Shown here: positions 9,818 to 18,165 of the stretch, one piece after another
How the letters are laid out: every line of letters begins with the position of its first letter
How positions within the stretch are numbered: position 1 is the stretch's first letter
DNA from: Microbacterium sp. LWH13-1.2
GTDB lineage: Bacteria > Actinomycetota > Actinomycetes > Actinomycetales > Microbacteriaceae
Assembly: GCF_038397735.1 (NCBI RefSeq)
Contig: NZ_CP151635.1
Span: 2,108,001 to 2,172,000 of the forward strand
Direction of reading: 5' to 3'
Length of the DNA stretch: 64,000 nt
Notes under the pieces: generated by a model
Told to the model about the DNA's origin: nothing
The model's database searches: none
What the model saw: only the letters and a program-made list of their open reading frames with translations
Translations under genes and position numbers: made by a program

Positions 9818-10630
9818 TCAGCTCCTGGCAGGGACGGGCGCCGGGCGGTTCGCCCGGGGGGTGTGGATGAGGGGGACAGAGTCGATGAGCAGGCGGGTGT
9901 ATGGATGCTCGGGCCGCGAGATCACGCGTCTGGTGGGGCCGTCCTCGACGATGCGGCCGCGATCCAGCACGACGAGGCGATCGCTCATGGCCGCGAGCGA
10001 GCCGATGTCGTGGGAGATCACCAGCATCGCGAGCTCTGCGCCACGGGAGTCTCGCAGTGCGATGAGGGCCTGCACGACGCGATCGCGGCTCGCGGCGTCG
10101 AGGGCGCTGACCGGCTCGTCGAGCAGCAGCAGCCGCGGTTCGACGACGAGCGCTCGAGCGATCGCCGCGCGCTGCCGCTGCCCTCCGGAGAGACCGGCCG
10201 GAAGCCGCGTGATGAGCTCCTCGTCCAGCCCCACGGCGGCGAGCGCCTCTGCCCGCCGACGCGCGGCGTCCGGGGCCGGAGTGCCGGCGATGCGGAGCCC
10301 CTCGACGATCGAGTCGGCGACGCGCACGCCGGGGTCGAGCGAGCGCAACGGATCTTGGAACACGTACTGCACGGCTCCGCCACGGCGCCATGTCCGCAGC
10401 GCACCGCCCCGAAGGCGCGTGACGTCGCGTCCGTCGACGAGCAGACGGGATCCCCCCGAGGTGTCGACCGCACGCAGCACGGCCTTCGCGAGGGTGGTCT
10501 TGCCGGAGCCTGATTCGCCGACCACACCGACGACCTCACCCGGACGCACGGTGAGGGAGATGCGGTCGAGCACGCGCACCCTGCCGTAATCGACCGACAG
10601 GTTCTCGAGCGCGAGGATGGGTGTCGTCAT
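9818..10630 (-). CDS. ABC transporter ATP-binding protein (peptide/nickel family, DppF/OppF-like)
   Basis: 270 residues. Walker A GESGSGKTTLAK near residues 38-49, signature LSGGQRQRAAIARAL, Walker B LLLLDEPVSALD, H-loop VISHD. The C-terminal extension ending EHPYTRLLIDSVP is the OppDF-type tail. The start ATG 10630 overlaps the stop of the upstream ATPase gene by 4 nt (ATGA), indicating translational coupling. Together with the next gene it should power the importer encoded at 11534-14956. Confidence 0.93.
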   Translation of the reverse strand: MTTPILALENLSVDYGRVRVLDRISLTVRPGEVVGVVGESGSGKTTLAKAVLRAVDTSGGSRLLVDGRDVTRLRGGALRTWRRGGAVQYVFQDPLRSLDPGVRVADSIVEGLRIAGTPAPDAARRRAEALAAVGLDEELITRLPAGLSGGQRQRAAIARALVVEPRLLLLDEPVSALDAASRDRVVQALIALRDSRGAELAMLVISHDIGSLAAMSDRLVVLDRGRIVEDGPTRRVISRPEHPYTRLLIDSVPLIHTPRANRPAPVPARS

Positions 10631-11541
10631 GCGAGGAACCTCTCGAGTCCGTACGCGGCATGCGCACTGAGCAGCTCCCGCGTGTACGGGTGCGCGGGGG
10701 CGCGGAGCACGCGCGATGTCGCCCCGGCCTCGACGACACGTCCGTCGCGGAACACCTGCACACGCTCGCAGACCTGCGCCACCACGGCGAGGTCGTGCGA
10801 GACCAGGATCAGCGCGAGATCGCGCTCCTTGCGAAGACGGGCGAGCAGGTCGAGCAGCTCCGCCTGCACTGTGACGTCGAGCGCCGTCGTCGCCTCGTCG
10901 GCGATCAGCACGGCGGGGTCGGCGGCGAGCGCCATCGCGATGAGCACACGCTGCAGCATCCCGCCCGAGAGCTGCGCGACCCGCTGACGCAGCACCAGGT
11001 CGACCCGGCGTATCCCAAGGTCGTCGAGGAGTTCGCGGGCGCGCTCCCTGGCCTGTCGGCGCGGAAGCGATGCGGTGACCCGCAGCGTCTCCTCGAGCTG
11101 CGCACCGACGGGGATCGCGGGGTTGAGATACGACGCGGGGTCTTGGAAGACCGCGCCGATGTGCGTGCCGCGCACTCGACGCCACGCGCGCTCATCCGCC
11201 GCGGTGAGATCGATCCCGGCGACCTGCACCGATCCACCGGTGACCTCGAGACCCGCAGGCAGGATGCCGAGCAGGGCGCGGCAGGTGAGGGTCTTACCGC
11301 TTCCCGATTCGCCGACGATGCCCAGCGCCTCACCGGGGCGCACCGACGCCGTGACTCCGCGCACCAGTTCCGTGCCGTCGGAGTCGGCGATCACGAGGTC
11401 CGTGACCGCTGCCGTGGCCGGGCGCGCGAGGGACGCCTCGTCGAACGAGGGCACCAGGGGTGTTCCCTGCACGGCGGCGGTGCGGGGTGCAGTGCTCGGT
11501 GTGGTGCCGCGTGCCTCGATGATCGACCGGGTGTCAGACAT
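10627..11541 (-). CDS. ABC transporter ATP-binding protein (peptide/nickel family, DppD/OppD-like)
   Basis: 304 residues with an unusual polar, Ala/Thr-rich N-terminal stretch of about 45 residues before the nucleotide-binding domain. Walker A GESGSGKTLTCRALLG, signature LSGGMLQRVLIAMALA, Walker B VLIADEATTALD, H-loop LVSHD. The C-terminus AHPYTRELLSAH is the OppD-type tail. ATG 11541 overlaps the end of the upstream permease gene by 8 nt. It forms the ATPase pair with the following gene. Confidence 0.92.
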   Translation of the reverse strand: MSDTRSIIEARGTTPSTAPRTAAVQGTPLVPSFDEASLARPATAAVTDLVIADSDGTELVRGVTASVRPGEALGIVGESGSGKTLTCRALLGILPAGLEVTGGSVQVAGIDLTAADERAWRRVRGTHIGAVFQDPASYLNPAIPVGAQLEETLRVTASLPRRQARERARELLDDLGIRRVDLVLRQRVAQLSGGMLQRVLIAMALAADPAVLIADEATTALDVTVQAELLDLLARLRKERDLALILVSHDLAVVAQVCERVQVFRDGRVVEAGATSRVLRAPAHPYTRELLSAHAAYGLERFLA

Positions 11542-12409
11542 GGGCGACCGCCTTCCGCTTCGCCGGCGTGACCACCCGAGGTCCGAGCACGTCGCGTGCC
11601 GCGTCGGCGACCACGTTGAGAGCTCCGACTGTGACGATGATCGCGAATGCCGGAGCAAGCGGGCCCCACGGCCTCTGGCCGAGGTACCCGAGGTCGCTCG
11701 ACAGCATCCCTCCCCAGGTCGGTGCCGGCGGCTGCACCCCGATGCCGAGGAAGGTGAGCGAGGCGACGGCGAGAAGCGCGCCGCCGAGAGCCGAGACGGA
11801 AGCGACCACCAGATTGGGCGCGACCTGGCGCCAGACGTGCCGCCGCAGGATCCACCACGCGGAGGCGCCGAGATAGCCCGCCGCGTCGATGTATGGGGAG
11901 TCGCGCACGAGCAGGGTGGCGGCACGCGCGATGCGGAAGAAACCGGGGGCGACCAGGATGCCGATCGCGAGCGTGGCCTGCACGAGCCCGTTGCCCAGCA
12001 GCGCCGCGAACACGATCGCGAACAGGATGAACGGCAGAGCGAGGAGCGCATCGACGATGCGCAGCGAGAACCACTCGGCCAGCTTCGGGACGAACGCGCT
12101 CAGGGCTCCTGGCACCGCACCGAGCACGAGACCGATGAGCGCGGCGGCGATGGCGCTGAGGAGAGACGCAGGCGCCCCGGCGAACAGCCGTGAGAGCACA
12201 TCCCTGCCGAGGTAGTCGGTGCCGAGCAGGTGCTCGAGGCTCGGCTCCTGCAGCGCCGCCGACGCATTCTGCGCGAGCGGATCCTGCGGCGCGAGGGCGG
12301 GGCCGGCCACGGCGAGCAGTGCCACGCCGACCAGCACGAGAAGTGCGAGCCTGACGTTCCATCCTGCGCGCCACAGTCTCACGGCGGCCGGTGGTACGAC
12401 GACGCTCAT
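11534..12409 (-). CDS. ABC transporter permease (DppC-like)
   Basis: 291 residues. The N-terminal membrane anchor is followed by the OppBC-C-type linker (HLLGTDYLGRDVLSRLFAG), diagnostic of DppC/OppC permeases, then five hydrophobic segments. The EAA-type coupling loop near YLGASAWWILRRHVWRQVAP contacts the ATPases. Start ATG 12409 overlaps the DppB-like gene by 4 nt. The importer moves its ligand across the cytoplasmic membrane; the ligand is unknown. Confidence 0.92.
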   Translation of the reverse strand: MSVVVPPAAVRLWRAGWNVRLALLVLVGVALLAVAGPALAPQDPLAQNASAALQEPSLEHLLGTDYLGRDVLSRLFAGAPASLLSAIAAALIGLVLGAVPGALSAFVPKLAEWFSLRIVDALLALPFILFAIVFAALLGNGLVQATLAIGILVAPGFFRIARAATLLVRDSPYIDAAGYLGASAWWILRRHVWRQVAPNLVVASVSALGGALLAVASLTFLGIGVQPPAPTWGGMLSSDLGYLGQRPWGPLAPAFAIIVTVGALNVVADAARDVLGPRVVTPAKRKAVAHV

Positions 12410-13428
12410 GCGGCGCTCCTCTCGGTTCCGCCGGTGCGGGAGATCACGATGTTGAGGACAGCCCCGACGACCACGATCATCGCGATCGTCACCAGGAGCA
12501 CGCCCTGCACGACGGGCACGTCCCCCTGCAGGGCGGCGCGGTTGGCGAGCTGTCCGAGCCCGGGCATCCCGAAGATCACCTCGGTGATGACGGCCCCGCC
12601 GACCAGCCGCGGCGCGTGCACGCCGAGCGCGGAGAGGGCGGGTCCCGAGGCGATGGGCAGCGCGTGTCGGAACACGATGCGGGCGGGGCCGAGCCCGTGA
12701 ACCCTCGCCCCGATGATGAAGTTCTCACCGAGCGTGCCGACGAGCGAGGTCCGCAGCTGCCTGGCGATGTCGGCTCCTGCGTCCAGGCTGAGCGCGATCG
12801 AGGGCAGCACGAGGCATGCGAGCCACGCTCCGACGTCCTTCTCCGGCGGGGTGTACCCGGCGACCGGGAAGATCGGGATCGCGTAGGAGAAGAGCAGGAT
12901 CAATCCGATCGCCGCGACGAACGCGGGAACCGTGGCGGCCACGGTGCTGAGACCGGTCACCACCCTGTCGATCACGCCTCCCCGGTTCACCGCGGCGACC
13001 ACCCCGCCGACGAACCCGAACACGAGGGCGAACAACGTCGCCCCCGCCGCGATCGACAGACTGACGGGGAAAGCCTGGGCGATGCTGTCTGCGACCGGGA
13101 TGGTCGTGAACCACGAGGTGCCGAGGTCGCCGGTGACAGCGCCGGCTATCCAGTCGCCATACCGCACGAGGAAGGGGCGATCCAGACCGAACTGGTGGTT
13201 GAGCCGGTCGATGTCGTCCTGGGTGGCGACCTCGCCGAGGGCGACGGCCGCGGGGTTCGAACCGCTCGCGGCACCGAGTGCGAACGTCGCGAAGGTCGCG
13301 AGGAGGAAGACGGCGGCCGCCGTGACGAGGGTCGCGAGGAGCACTCTGAGCGCGGGCCACGCGCGGAGCACTGCGGCCCCGTCGTCGCGCTCGGGCGGCG
13401 CGACCTTCTCGGCGGTCACTGTCGACAT
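12406..13428 (-). CDS. ABC transporter permease (DppB-like)
   Basis: 340 residues, first permease of the operon. The order LGEVATQDDIDRLNHQFGLD followed by FLVRYGDWIAGAVTGDLGTS is the conserved periplasmic start of DppB/OppB permeases; the coupling loop is REDFI-like (LGENFIIGARVHGLGPARIV). An N-terminal tail of about 30 polar residues precedes the first membrane helix. Only 7 nt separate it from the binding-protein gene, consistent with one transcript. Confidence 0.92.
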   Translation of the reverse strand: MSTVTAEKVAPPERDDGAAVLRAWPALRVLLATLVTAAAVFLLATFATFALGAASGSNPAAVALGEVATQDDIDRLNHQFGLDRPFLVRYGDWIAGAVTGDLGTSWFTTIPVADSIAQAFPVSLSIAAGATLFALVFGFVGGVVAAVNRGGVIDRVVTGLSTVAATVPAFVAAIGLILLFSYAIPIFPVAGYTPPEKDVGAWLACLVLPSIALSLDAGADIARQLRTSLVGTLGENFIIGARVHGLGPARIVFRHALPIASGPALSALGVHAPRLVGGAVITEVIFGMPGLGQLANRAALQGDVPVVQGVLLVTIAMIVVVGAVLNIVISRTGGTERSAA

Positions 13429-13435
13429 GGTCCGC

Positions 13436-14956
13436 TCAGCCCTCGACCTTCACGTCTTCCCAGCGCTGCACGTCGAGCCAGTGCTGGATGCCGGTCACCT
13501 TCTCGGGGTGCACGAGGATCCGCGGCCAGCTGAAGAGGAACGTGTTCGGCTGCAACTCCACGCCGATCTCGACAGCGTTCTGGATCTTCTCGGCGTAGTC
13601 GTCGGCATCCGTGGGCGTCGCGCGTGCGGCGTCGATCGCCTCGGTGAGCTCGGGCGGTGTCTGACGGCCCAGGTTCATCAGCCCCTCGGTGCCGTAGAGC
13701 ACCTCGAGGCCCTGCAGCGGCGACTGACGTCCCGAATAGCTGTCGAGCACGAAGGGCAGTGTGCGCTGCACGTAGTTCTGTGCGACAGCGGCCGCAGGGA
13801 GCACGTTCAGTGTCACGTCGATTCCGGCCTCCGCCCACTGCGCCTGCAGCACCTCGGCGAGCGCCGTGTCGTCCTCGGTCAAAGACAGGGTGATCTCCAG
13901 CCCGTCCGGGTGACCGGCTTCAGCGAGAAGCGCCTTCGCAACATCCACGTCATGGGGATACAGGTCGTCGAGCTCCGGGCTGTGTGCGACGTATCCCTCG
14001 GGGAACGGCTGCCAGTTCGGCGTGCCCTGCCCGAAGTACGCCGCATCGACGAGTGCTTCCCGGTCCGTGGCGTGACTGATGGCTTGGAGCACGCGCTGGT
14101 CGTCGAACGGTGCGACGGTGCTGTTGACGTCGAGAGCCCGCACGGTGAGCGCCCGGATCGTCTCGACCTCCAGGTTCGCCGCCTCCGCGCCGTCGACCTG
14201 GGCCGGCGGGACCTGCGCCACATCCCACTGCCCCGAGGTCACACCGGCGACGACCGTCGCGGGGTCGGTGACGGGGACGATCGAGAAGTCGTCGATGAAG
14301 ATGTGGTCCGCGTTCCAGTAGTCCTCGTTCTTCTCCAGGTCGGCGTGGGCGTTGGGCACGTACTCGGTGAGAGCGAACGGGCCGGACCCCTCGGGCTGGG
14401 TCGCGAGGGTCGTGACGTCGTCGAATGCTGCCGGGTTCACGATGAAGCCCGTCTTGCCCGCGAAAAGGTACGGCACCTGGTAGTCGGCCTGATCGAGATG
14501 CACGGTCACCGTTCGCTCGTCCTCCACGTCGATGCCGACGACGATCCGCAGCTGGCCGGCGAGTGTGGAGTTCTCCTGATCACGTCCTCGTTCGATGCTC
14601 TGTTTCACCGCATCGGCCGTCACCGGAGTGCCGTCCGTGAATTCCGCCCCCTCTCGCAGATGGAACGTGATCGCAGTGCCGTCGGTGTTGTATTCCCAGC
14701 TCTCGGCAAGACCCGGCACGACCTCGCCCTCGGTGTCGAGCTGAGTGAGACCGTCGTAGACCAGCGCGAGCGCATGAGTGTCCCATCCCGCGGTCGAGGT
14801 CACCGGATCCCAGCTGGTGGGCAGCGCCCACCCCCAGGTCAGCGACGTCCCGTCGGACGAGTCGGAAGGAGCGGCGGAAGCACCGGCGCACCCGGCCAGG
14901 GCAAGGGTCGCGGCCGTCGCGGCGGCGAACAGGGGCAGGCGAGATCGGGGGGTCAT
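13436..14956 (-). CDS. ABC transporter solute-binding lipoprotein (family 5, peptide/nickel/opine type)
   Basis: 506 residues. The lipoprotein signal peptide ends at lipobox LAGC with Cys23. SBP family 5 features are visible: WEYNTDGTAITFHLREGAEF after the first lobe begins, TADAVKQSIER, and a C-terminal lobe starting about residue 260. Family 5 proteins bind peptides, but also nickel, opines and small sulfur compounds. The start ATG 14956 lies 7 nt after TACGTT (14964-14969). It is the first gene of the minus-strand operon running to 8682, divergent from the hydrolase-metY-LLM operon. Ligand specificity is inferred from the monooxygenase and metY context only. Confidence 0.92.
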   Translation of the reverse strand: MTPRSRLPLFAAATAATLALAGCAGASAAPSDSSDGTSLTWGWALPTSWDPVTSTAGWDTHALALVYDGLTQLDTEGEVVPGLAESWEYNTDGTAITFHLREGAEFTDGTPVTADAVKQSIERGRDQENSTLAGQLRIVVGIDVEDERTVTVHLDQADYQVPYLFAGKTGFIVNPAAFDDVTTLATQPEGSGPFALTEYVPNAHADLEKNEDYWNADHIFIDDFSIVPVTDPATVVAGVTSGQWDVAQVPPAQVDGAEAANLEVETIRALTVRALDVNSTVAPFDDQRVLQAISHATDREALVDAAYFGQGTPNWQPFPEGYVAHSPELDDLYPHDVDVAKALLAEAGHPDGLEITLSLTEDDTALAEVLQAQWAEAGIDVTLNVLPAAAVAQNYVQRTLPFVLDSYSGRQSPLQGLEVLYGTEGLMNLGRQTPPELTEAIDAARATPTDADDYAEKIQNAVEIGVELQPNTFLFSWPRILVHPEKVTGIQHWLDVQRWEDVKVEG

Positions 14957-15075
14957 GCAAGCGAACGTAGGAGTGCGGTGTGATGGCCCACAACGCCTGC
15001 GAAGCGGAGGGTCACGTATCGCAACACTGCGAAATATCGGCTGAGACCATGCGCCGCCGACAACAGGATGGGGGC
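14957..15075. promoter_or_regulatory. Divergent promoter region of the putative organosulfur locus
   Basis: The 119-nt region between divergent operons carries TACGTT 7 nt before the binding-protein start and CAGGAT (15064-15069) 6 nt before ATG 15076 on the plus strand. No riboswitch fold (for example SAM) could be recognised. A shared operator is likely, but no clear palindrome stands out. Confidence 0.45.
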
Positions 15076-15768
15076 ATGACCACGACCTCCTCCCCCGCAC
15101 TCTGGACGCCTCCCACCCGCGTCCGCGGCACCCTCGCCCTCGTCACCGGACGCGGCGAGCGCGCAGGCGTGTACGAGCGCTTCGGCCGCCGTCTGAGCTC
15201 GGACGGCTACCTCGTCGCCGTCTTCGAAGAGGATGCCGATGCCGCGAGCGCCTGGCTCTCCGAGGCCACCGACACTCCGCGGGTGCTCGTCGGGTCGGAT
15301 GCCGGCGCATCCGGCGTGCTGCGTCTCGCTGCGCAGGGCATCTCCGTCGAAGCGGCGGTCGTCGCCGCAACGCTGGTGGATGCCGAGATCGATCTGCCGT
15401 CCGCCGAGGAGCGCACGGCGTGCCCGCTGCACCTGGGCGTGCTGGCCACCGAGGCCGCATCCGTCGACGTCACTCCGGCCGAGCCGCTCCCGGCACCCGC
15501 AGACCTCGCGGCGATCGAGGTCCCCGTGCTCGCCGTGCACGGCGGCGCCGACACCGTGTCGCCGCTGCCCCAGGTGATCGACGCACTGCGCGCCGTTCCC
15601 GACCTCGAGATCGTCGAGACCGTCGACGGACTGCACGACGCACTCAACGACCAGTCGCACCGCAGCGTCGCGGCGGCGCTCGTGCAGTGGCTCGAACGGC
15701 TGCGCGGCGGTGACGTGCACGCCGCGATCGTCCGCACCCATGAGACGGCGGCGGTGGCGACCGCATGA
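15076..15768 (+). CDS. Alpha/beta-hydrolase-like protein
   Basis: 230 residues. The N-terminal part GTLALVTGRGERAGVYERFGRRLSSDGY resembles the oxyanion region of alpha/beta hydrolases. LVGSDAGASGVLRLA occupies the nucleophile-elbow position, but with Asp in a GSDAG context rather than a GxSxG serine. VPVLAVHGGADTVSPLPQV and the late His in VDGLHDAL match the Asp/His part of the triad. The nucleophile may therefore be altered. It is first in an operon with metY (4-nt overlap, ATGA at 15765-15768) and an LLM monooxygenase, so it may process a sulfur-containing intermediate. The reaction is unknown. Confidence 0.7.
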   Translation: MTTTSSPALWTPPTRVRGTLALVTGRGERAGVYERFGRRLSSDGYLVAVFEEDADAASAWLSEATDTPRVLVGSDAGASGVLRLAAQGISVEAAVVAATLVDAEIDLPSAEERTACPLHLGVLATEAASVDVTPAEPLPAPADLAAIEVPVLAVHGGADTVSPLPQVIDALRAVPDLEIVETVDGLHDALNDQSHRSVAAALVQWLERLRGGDVHAAIVRTHETAAVATA

Positions 15769-17057
15769 CCGAGTTCTCCACGCGACAGATCCAGGCGGGC
15801 TACATCCCGGGGACTCCGCAGAACAGCGCCGTCCCGCCGATCTATCAGACGGCCGCGTACGAGTTCGCCTCGCTCGCCGACGCCGCAGACCTGTTCGCGC
15901 TGCGCACCGCCGGCAATCTGTACAGCCGCAACGCGAGTCCGACCCAGCAGATCCTCGAGGAGCGCATCGCCGCACTCGAGGGCGGGGTGTCGGCGGTGGC
16001 CGTGGCGTCGGGGCAGGCGGCGGTCGCGGTGACCCTGCTCGCGCTCGTGGGCCGCGGCGGTCACATCGTCGCCGCCACCCAGCTCTACGGGGGCACGGTC
16101 GATCTGCTGCAGGAGACCTTCGACGACTTCGGCATCCCGGTGACCTTCGTCGATCAGGACGACCCCGATGCCTGGCGCGCGGCGATCCGGCCCGAGACTC
16201 GCGTGCTGTTCGCCGAGTCCATCGCGAACCCGATCGCGCAGGTCCTCGACATCCGCGCCGTCGCCGACATCGCGCACGAGGCCGGTGTGCCCCTCGTGAT
16301 CGACAACACCGTCGGCACCCCGTATCTGGTGCGACCGGGTGAGCACGGCGCGGACTTCGTGGTGCACTCCGCGACGAAGTTCCTCAGCGGCCACGGCACG
16401 TCTCTCGGAGGCGTGGTCGTCGACCAGGGAACCTTCGACTTCGGCCGCGAGCCCGCACGCTGGCCGCACTTCACCGAGCCCTACGCACGCGTCGGAGACT
16501 TCACCCTGTGGGAGCGCTTCGGCATCGGTCAGGCGTTCGCCGCCCTCGTGAAGTCGAAGTACGTGCACGACCTCGGCCCCTCGCTCTCGCCGTTCAACGC
16601 CTGGCAGATCCTGCAGGGCGTCGAGACGCTCGACCTGCGGGTGGCCAGGCAGACCGCCACGGCGCTCGCGATCGCAGAGCACCTGCAGCGGCATCCGGCG
16701 GTCGCGACCGTGCACCACCCCGGTCTCGAGGGCAACCGCTGGCATCCGCTCGCCCGGCGCTACCTGCCGCGAGGAGGCCCCTCGGTCTTCTCGTTCGATC
16801 TCGCCGTCCCGCTCGATGCCGAGACGCAGGGCAGCGTCGCGCGGGTGATCGACTCGCTGCGGGTCATCCGTCTCGTGGCGAACATCGGCGACGCGCGCAG
16901 CCTCGTGAACCACCCGGCGTCCATGACGCACTCGCACCTCACCGCCGAGCAGCGGGTCGCCGCAGGCATCTCGCTCACGACGATCCGGCTGTCGGCGGGG
17001 GTCGAGGACCCGGCCGACCTCATCGCCGACCTCGACCACGCGCTCGCGCTGGTCTGA
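15765..17057 (+). CDS. metY: O-acetylhomoserine sulfhydrylase / Cys-Met metabolism PLP enzyme
   Basis: 430 residues, the length of MetY. TQLYGGTVDLLQETF, the PLP-phosphate and aspartate region IDNTVGTPYLVRP, and the PLP-lysine motif VVHSATKFLSGHGTSLGG identify the Cys/Met metabolism family. The C-terminus NIGDARSLVNHPASMTHSHL is typical of MetY. It makes homocysteine from O-acetylhomoserine and sulfide. Placed between a hydrolase gene and an LLM monooxygenase gene, it probably assimilates sulfur released from the imported compound. An O-acetylserine or methanethiol specificity is also possible. Confidence 0.92.
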   Translation: MTEFSTRQIQAGYIPGTPQNSAVPPIYQTAAYEFASLADAADLFALRTAGNLYSRNASPTQQILEERIAALEGGVSAVAVASGQAAVAVTLLALVGRGGHIVAATQLYGGTVDLLQETFDDFGIPVTFVDQDDPDAWRAAIRPETRVLFAESIANPIAQVLDIRAVADIAHEAGVPLVIDNTVGTPYLVRPGEHGADFVVHSATKFLSGHGTSLGGVVVDQGTFDFGREPARWPHFTEPYARVGDFTLWERFGIGQAFAALVKSKYVHDLGPSLSPFNAWQILQGVETLDLRVARQTATALAIAEHLQRHPAVATVHHPGLEGNRWHPLARRYLPRGGPSVFSFDLAVPLDAETQGSVARVIDSLRVIRLVANIGDARSLVNHPASMTHSHLTAEQRVAAGISLTTIRLSAGVEDPADLIADLDHALALV

Positions 17058-17071
17058 CAGAAGGAGCTCTC

Positions 17072-18127
17072 ATGGCAATCGACCTCGGATACTGGACCCC
17101 CGTCTACGGCGGGTTCCTGCGCAACGTCACCGACGAGGGCCGGATGGCTGCCACCTGGGAGTACATCCGCGAGGTGTCGGTGAAGGCCGACCGCCTCGGG
17201 TTCCACACCACGCTCGTGCCGGAGCTCTACCTCAACGACCGCAAGGGCACCGATGCACCGAGCCTCGAGGCCTGGTCGCTGTCGGCCGCCATCCTCGCCG
17301 TCACCGAGCGCCTGCGCGTCATGACCGCCGTGCGCCCGGGCTTCCACCTTCCGGCCGTGCTCGCGAAGACGGTCGGGACCCTGGATCAGATCGCCCCCGG
17401 TCGCGTCTCCCTCAACGTCGTCGCCGCGTGGTGGGCGGAGGAGGCCCGACAGTTCGGCGGACACTTCACGACACATGACGAGCGCTACGTGCAGGCCGAG
17501 GAGTTCGTGACGGTGCTGAACGGCCTGTGGCAGCAGACGCCGTACTCGTTCCAGGGTGCGCACTACGCCCTCGACGGGACGATCGTCGAGCCGAAGCCGT
17601 CGAGTCACCCCGTGATCTTCGCCGGTGGCGAGAGCGAGGCGGGGCGCGAGTCGATCGCCGGCTTCGCCGACGCCTACGTCATGCACGGCGGCACCCTCGA
17701 CGAGGTTCGCGCCAACGTGACCGACATGAACGCGCGCTCCGAGCGGCTGCACGGTCGCCCGATCGCCGAATTCGGGATGCCGGCATATGTGATCGTCCGA
17801 GACACCGAGGCCGAGGCGCGGCGCGAGCTCGACCGCATCACGACCGTCGACCCCGACTCCCCCGGGTACGCGTCGTTCGAGGAGTTCCAGCGCAACTCGA
17901 AGCTGTCGCTCGAGCTCACCCGCCGTGAATACTCGGTCGGCACCAGGGGGCTCCGCCCGAACCTCGTGGGCACGGCCGCGCAGGTCGCCGAGCGCATCCA
18001 CGACTACGCGGATGCCGGGATCACGCTGCTGCTGATCCAGGCGTCGCCGCTCGACGAGGAGCTCGAGCGGATCGCCGAGCAGGTCTTCCCTCTCGTGCCG
18101 CAGCGCACGCTCGCAGCTCTCGCCTGA
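17072..18127 (+). CDS. LLM-class flavin-dependent monooxygenase
   Basis: 351 residues. LGYWTPVYGGFLRN at the N-terminus, LRVMTAVRPGFHLPAVLAK, VSLNVVAAWWAEEARQFGG and PVIFAGGESEAGRESIAGFADAY are segments shared with SsuD/SfnG-type two-component monooxygenases that need reduced FMN. The ribosome site AAGGAG (17061-17066) lies 5 nt before ATG 17072, 14 nt after metY. With the other LLM enzyme at 8682-9812 it suggests stepwise oxidation of one organosulfur substrate, for example sulfone then sulfonate. The order of steps cannot be told from sequence. Confidence 0.9.
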   Translation: MAIDLGYWTPVYGGFLRNVTDEGRMAATWEYIREVSVKADRLGFHTTLVPELYLNDRKGTDAPSLEAWSLSAAILAVTERLRVMTAVRPGFHLPAVLAKTVGTLDQIAPGRVSLNVVAAWWAEEARQFGGHFTTHDERYVQAEEFVTVLNGLWQQTPYSFQGAHYALDGTIVEPKPSSHPVIFAGGESEAGRESIAGFADAYVMHGGTLDEVRANVTDMNARSERLHGRPIAEFGMPAYVIVRDTEAEARRELDRITTVDPDSPGYASFEEFQRNSKLSLELTRREYSVGTRGLRPNLVGTAAQVAERIHDYADAGITLLLIQASPLDEELERIAEQVFPLVPQRTLAALA

Positions 18128-18165
18128 TCGTCACGGCTGTCGGCCGCACCCTCTACGCTGAGACC

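Noticed and set aside
14957..15075. SAM or other sulfur riboswitch in the divergent spacer before metY
   Set aside because: The spacer is only 119 nt, no conserved stem set is visible, and leaderless-type boxes sit at both ends, leaving no room for a leader.
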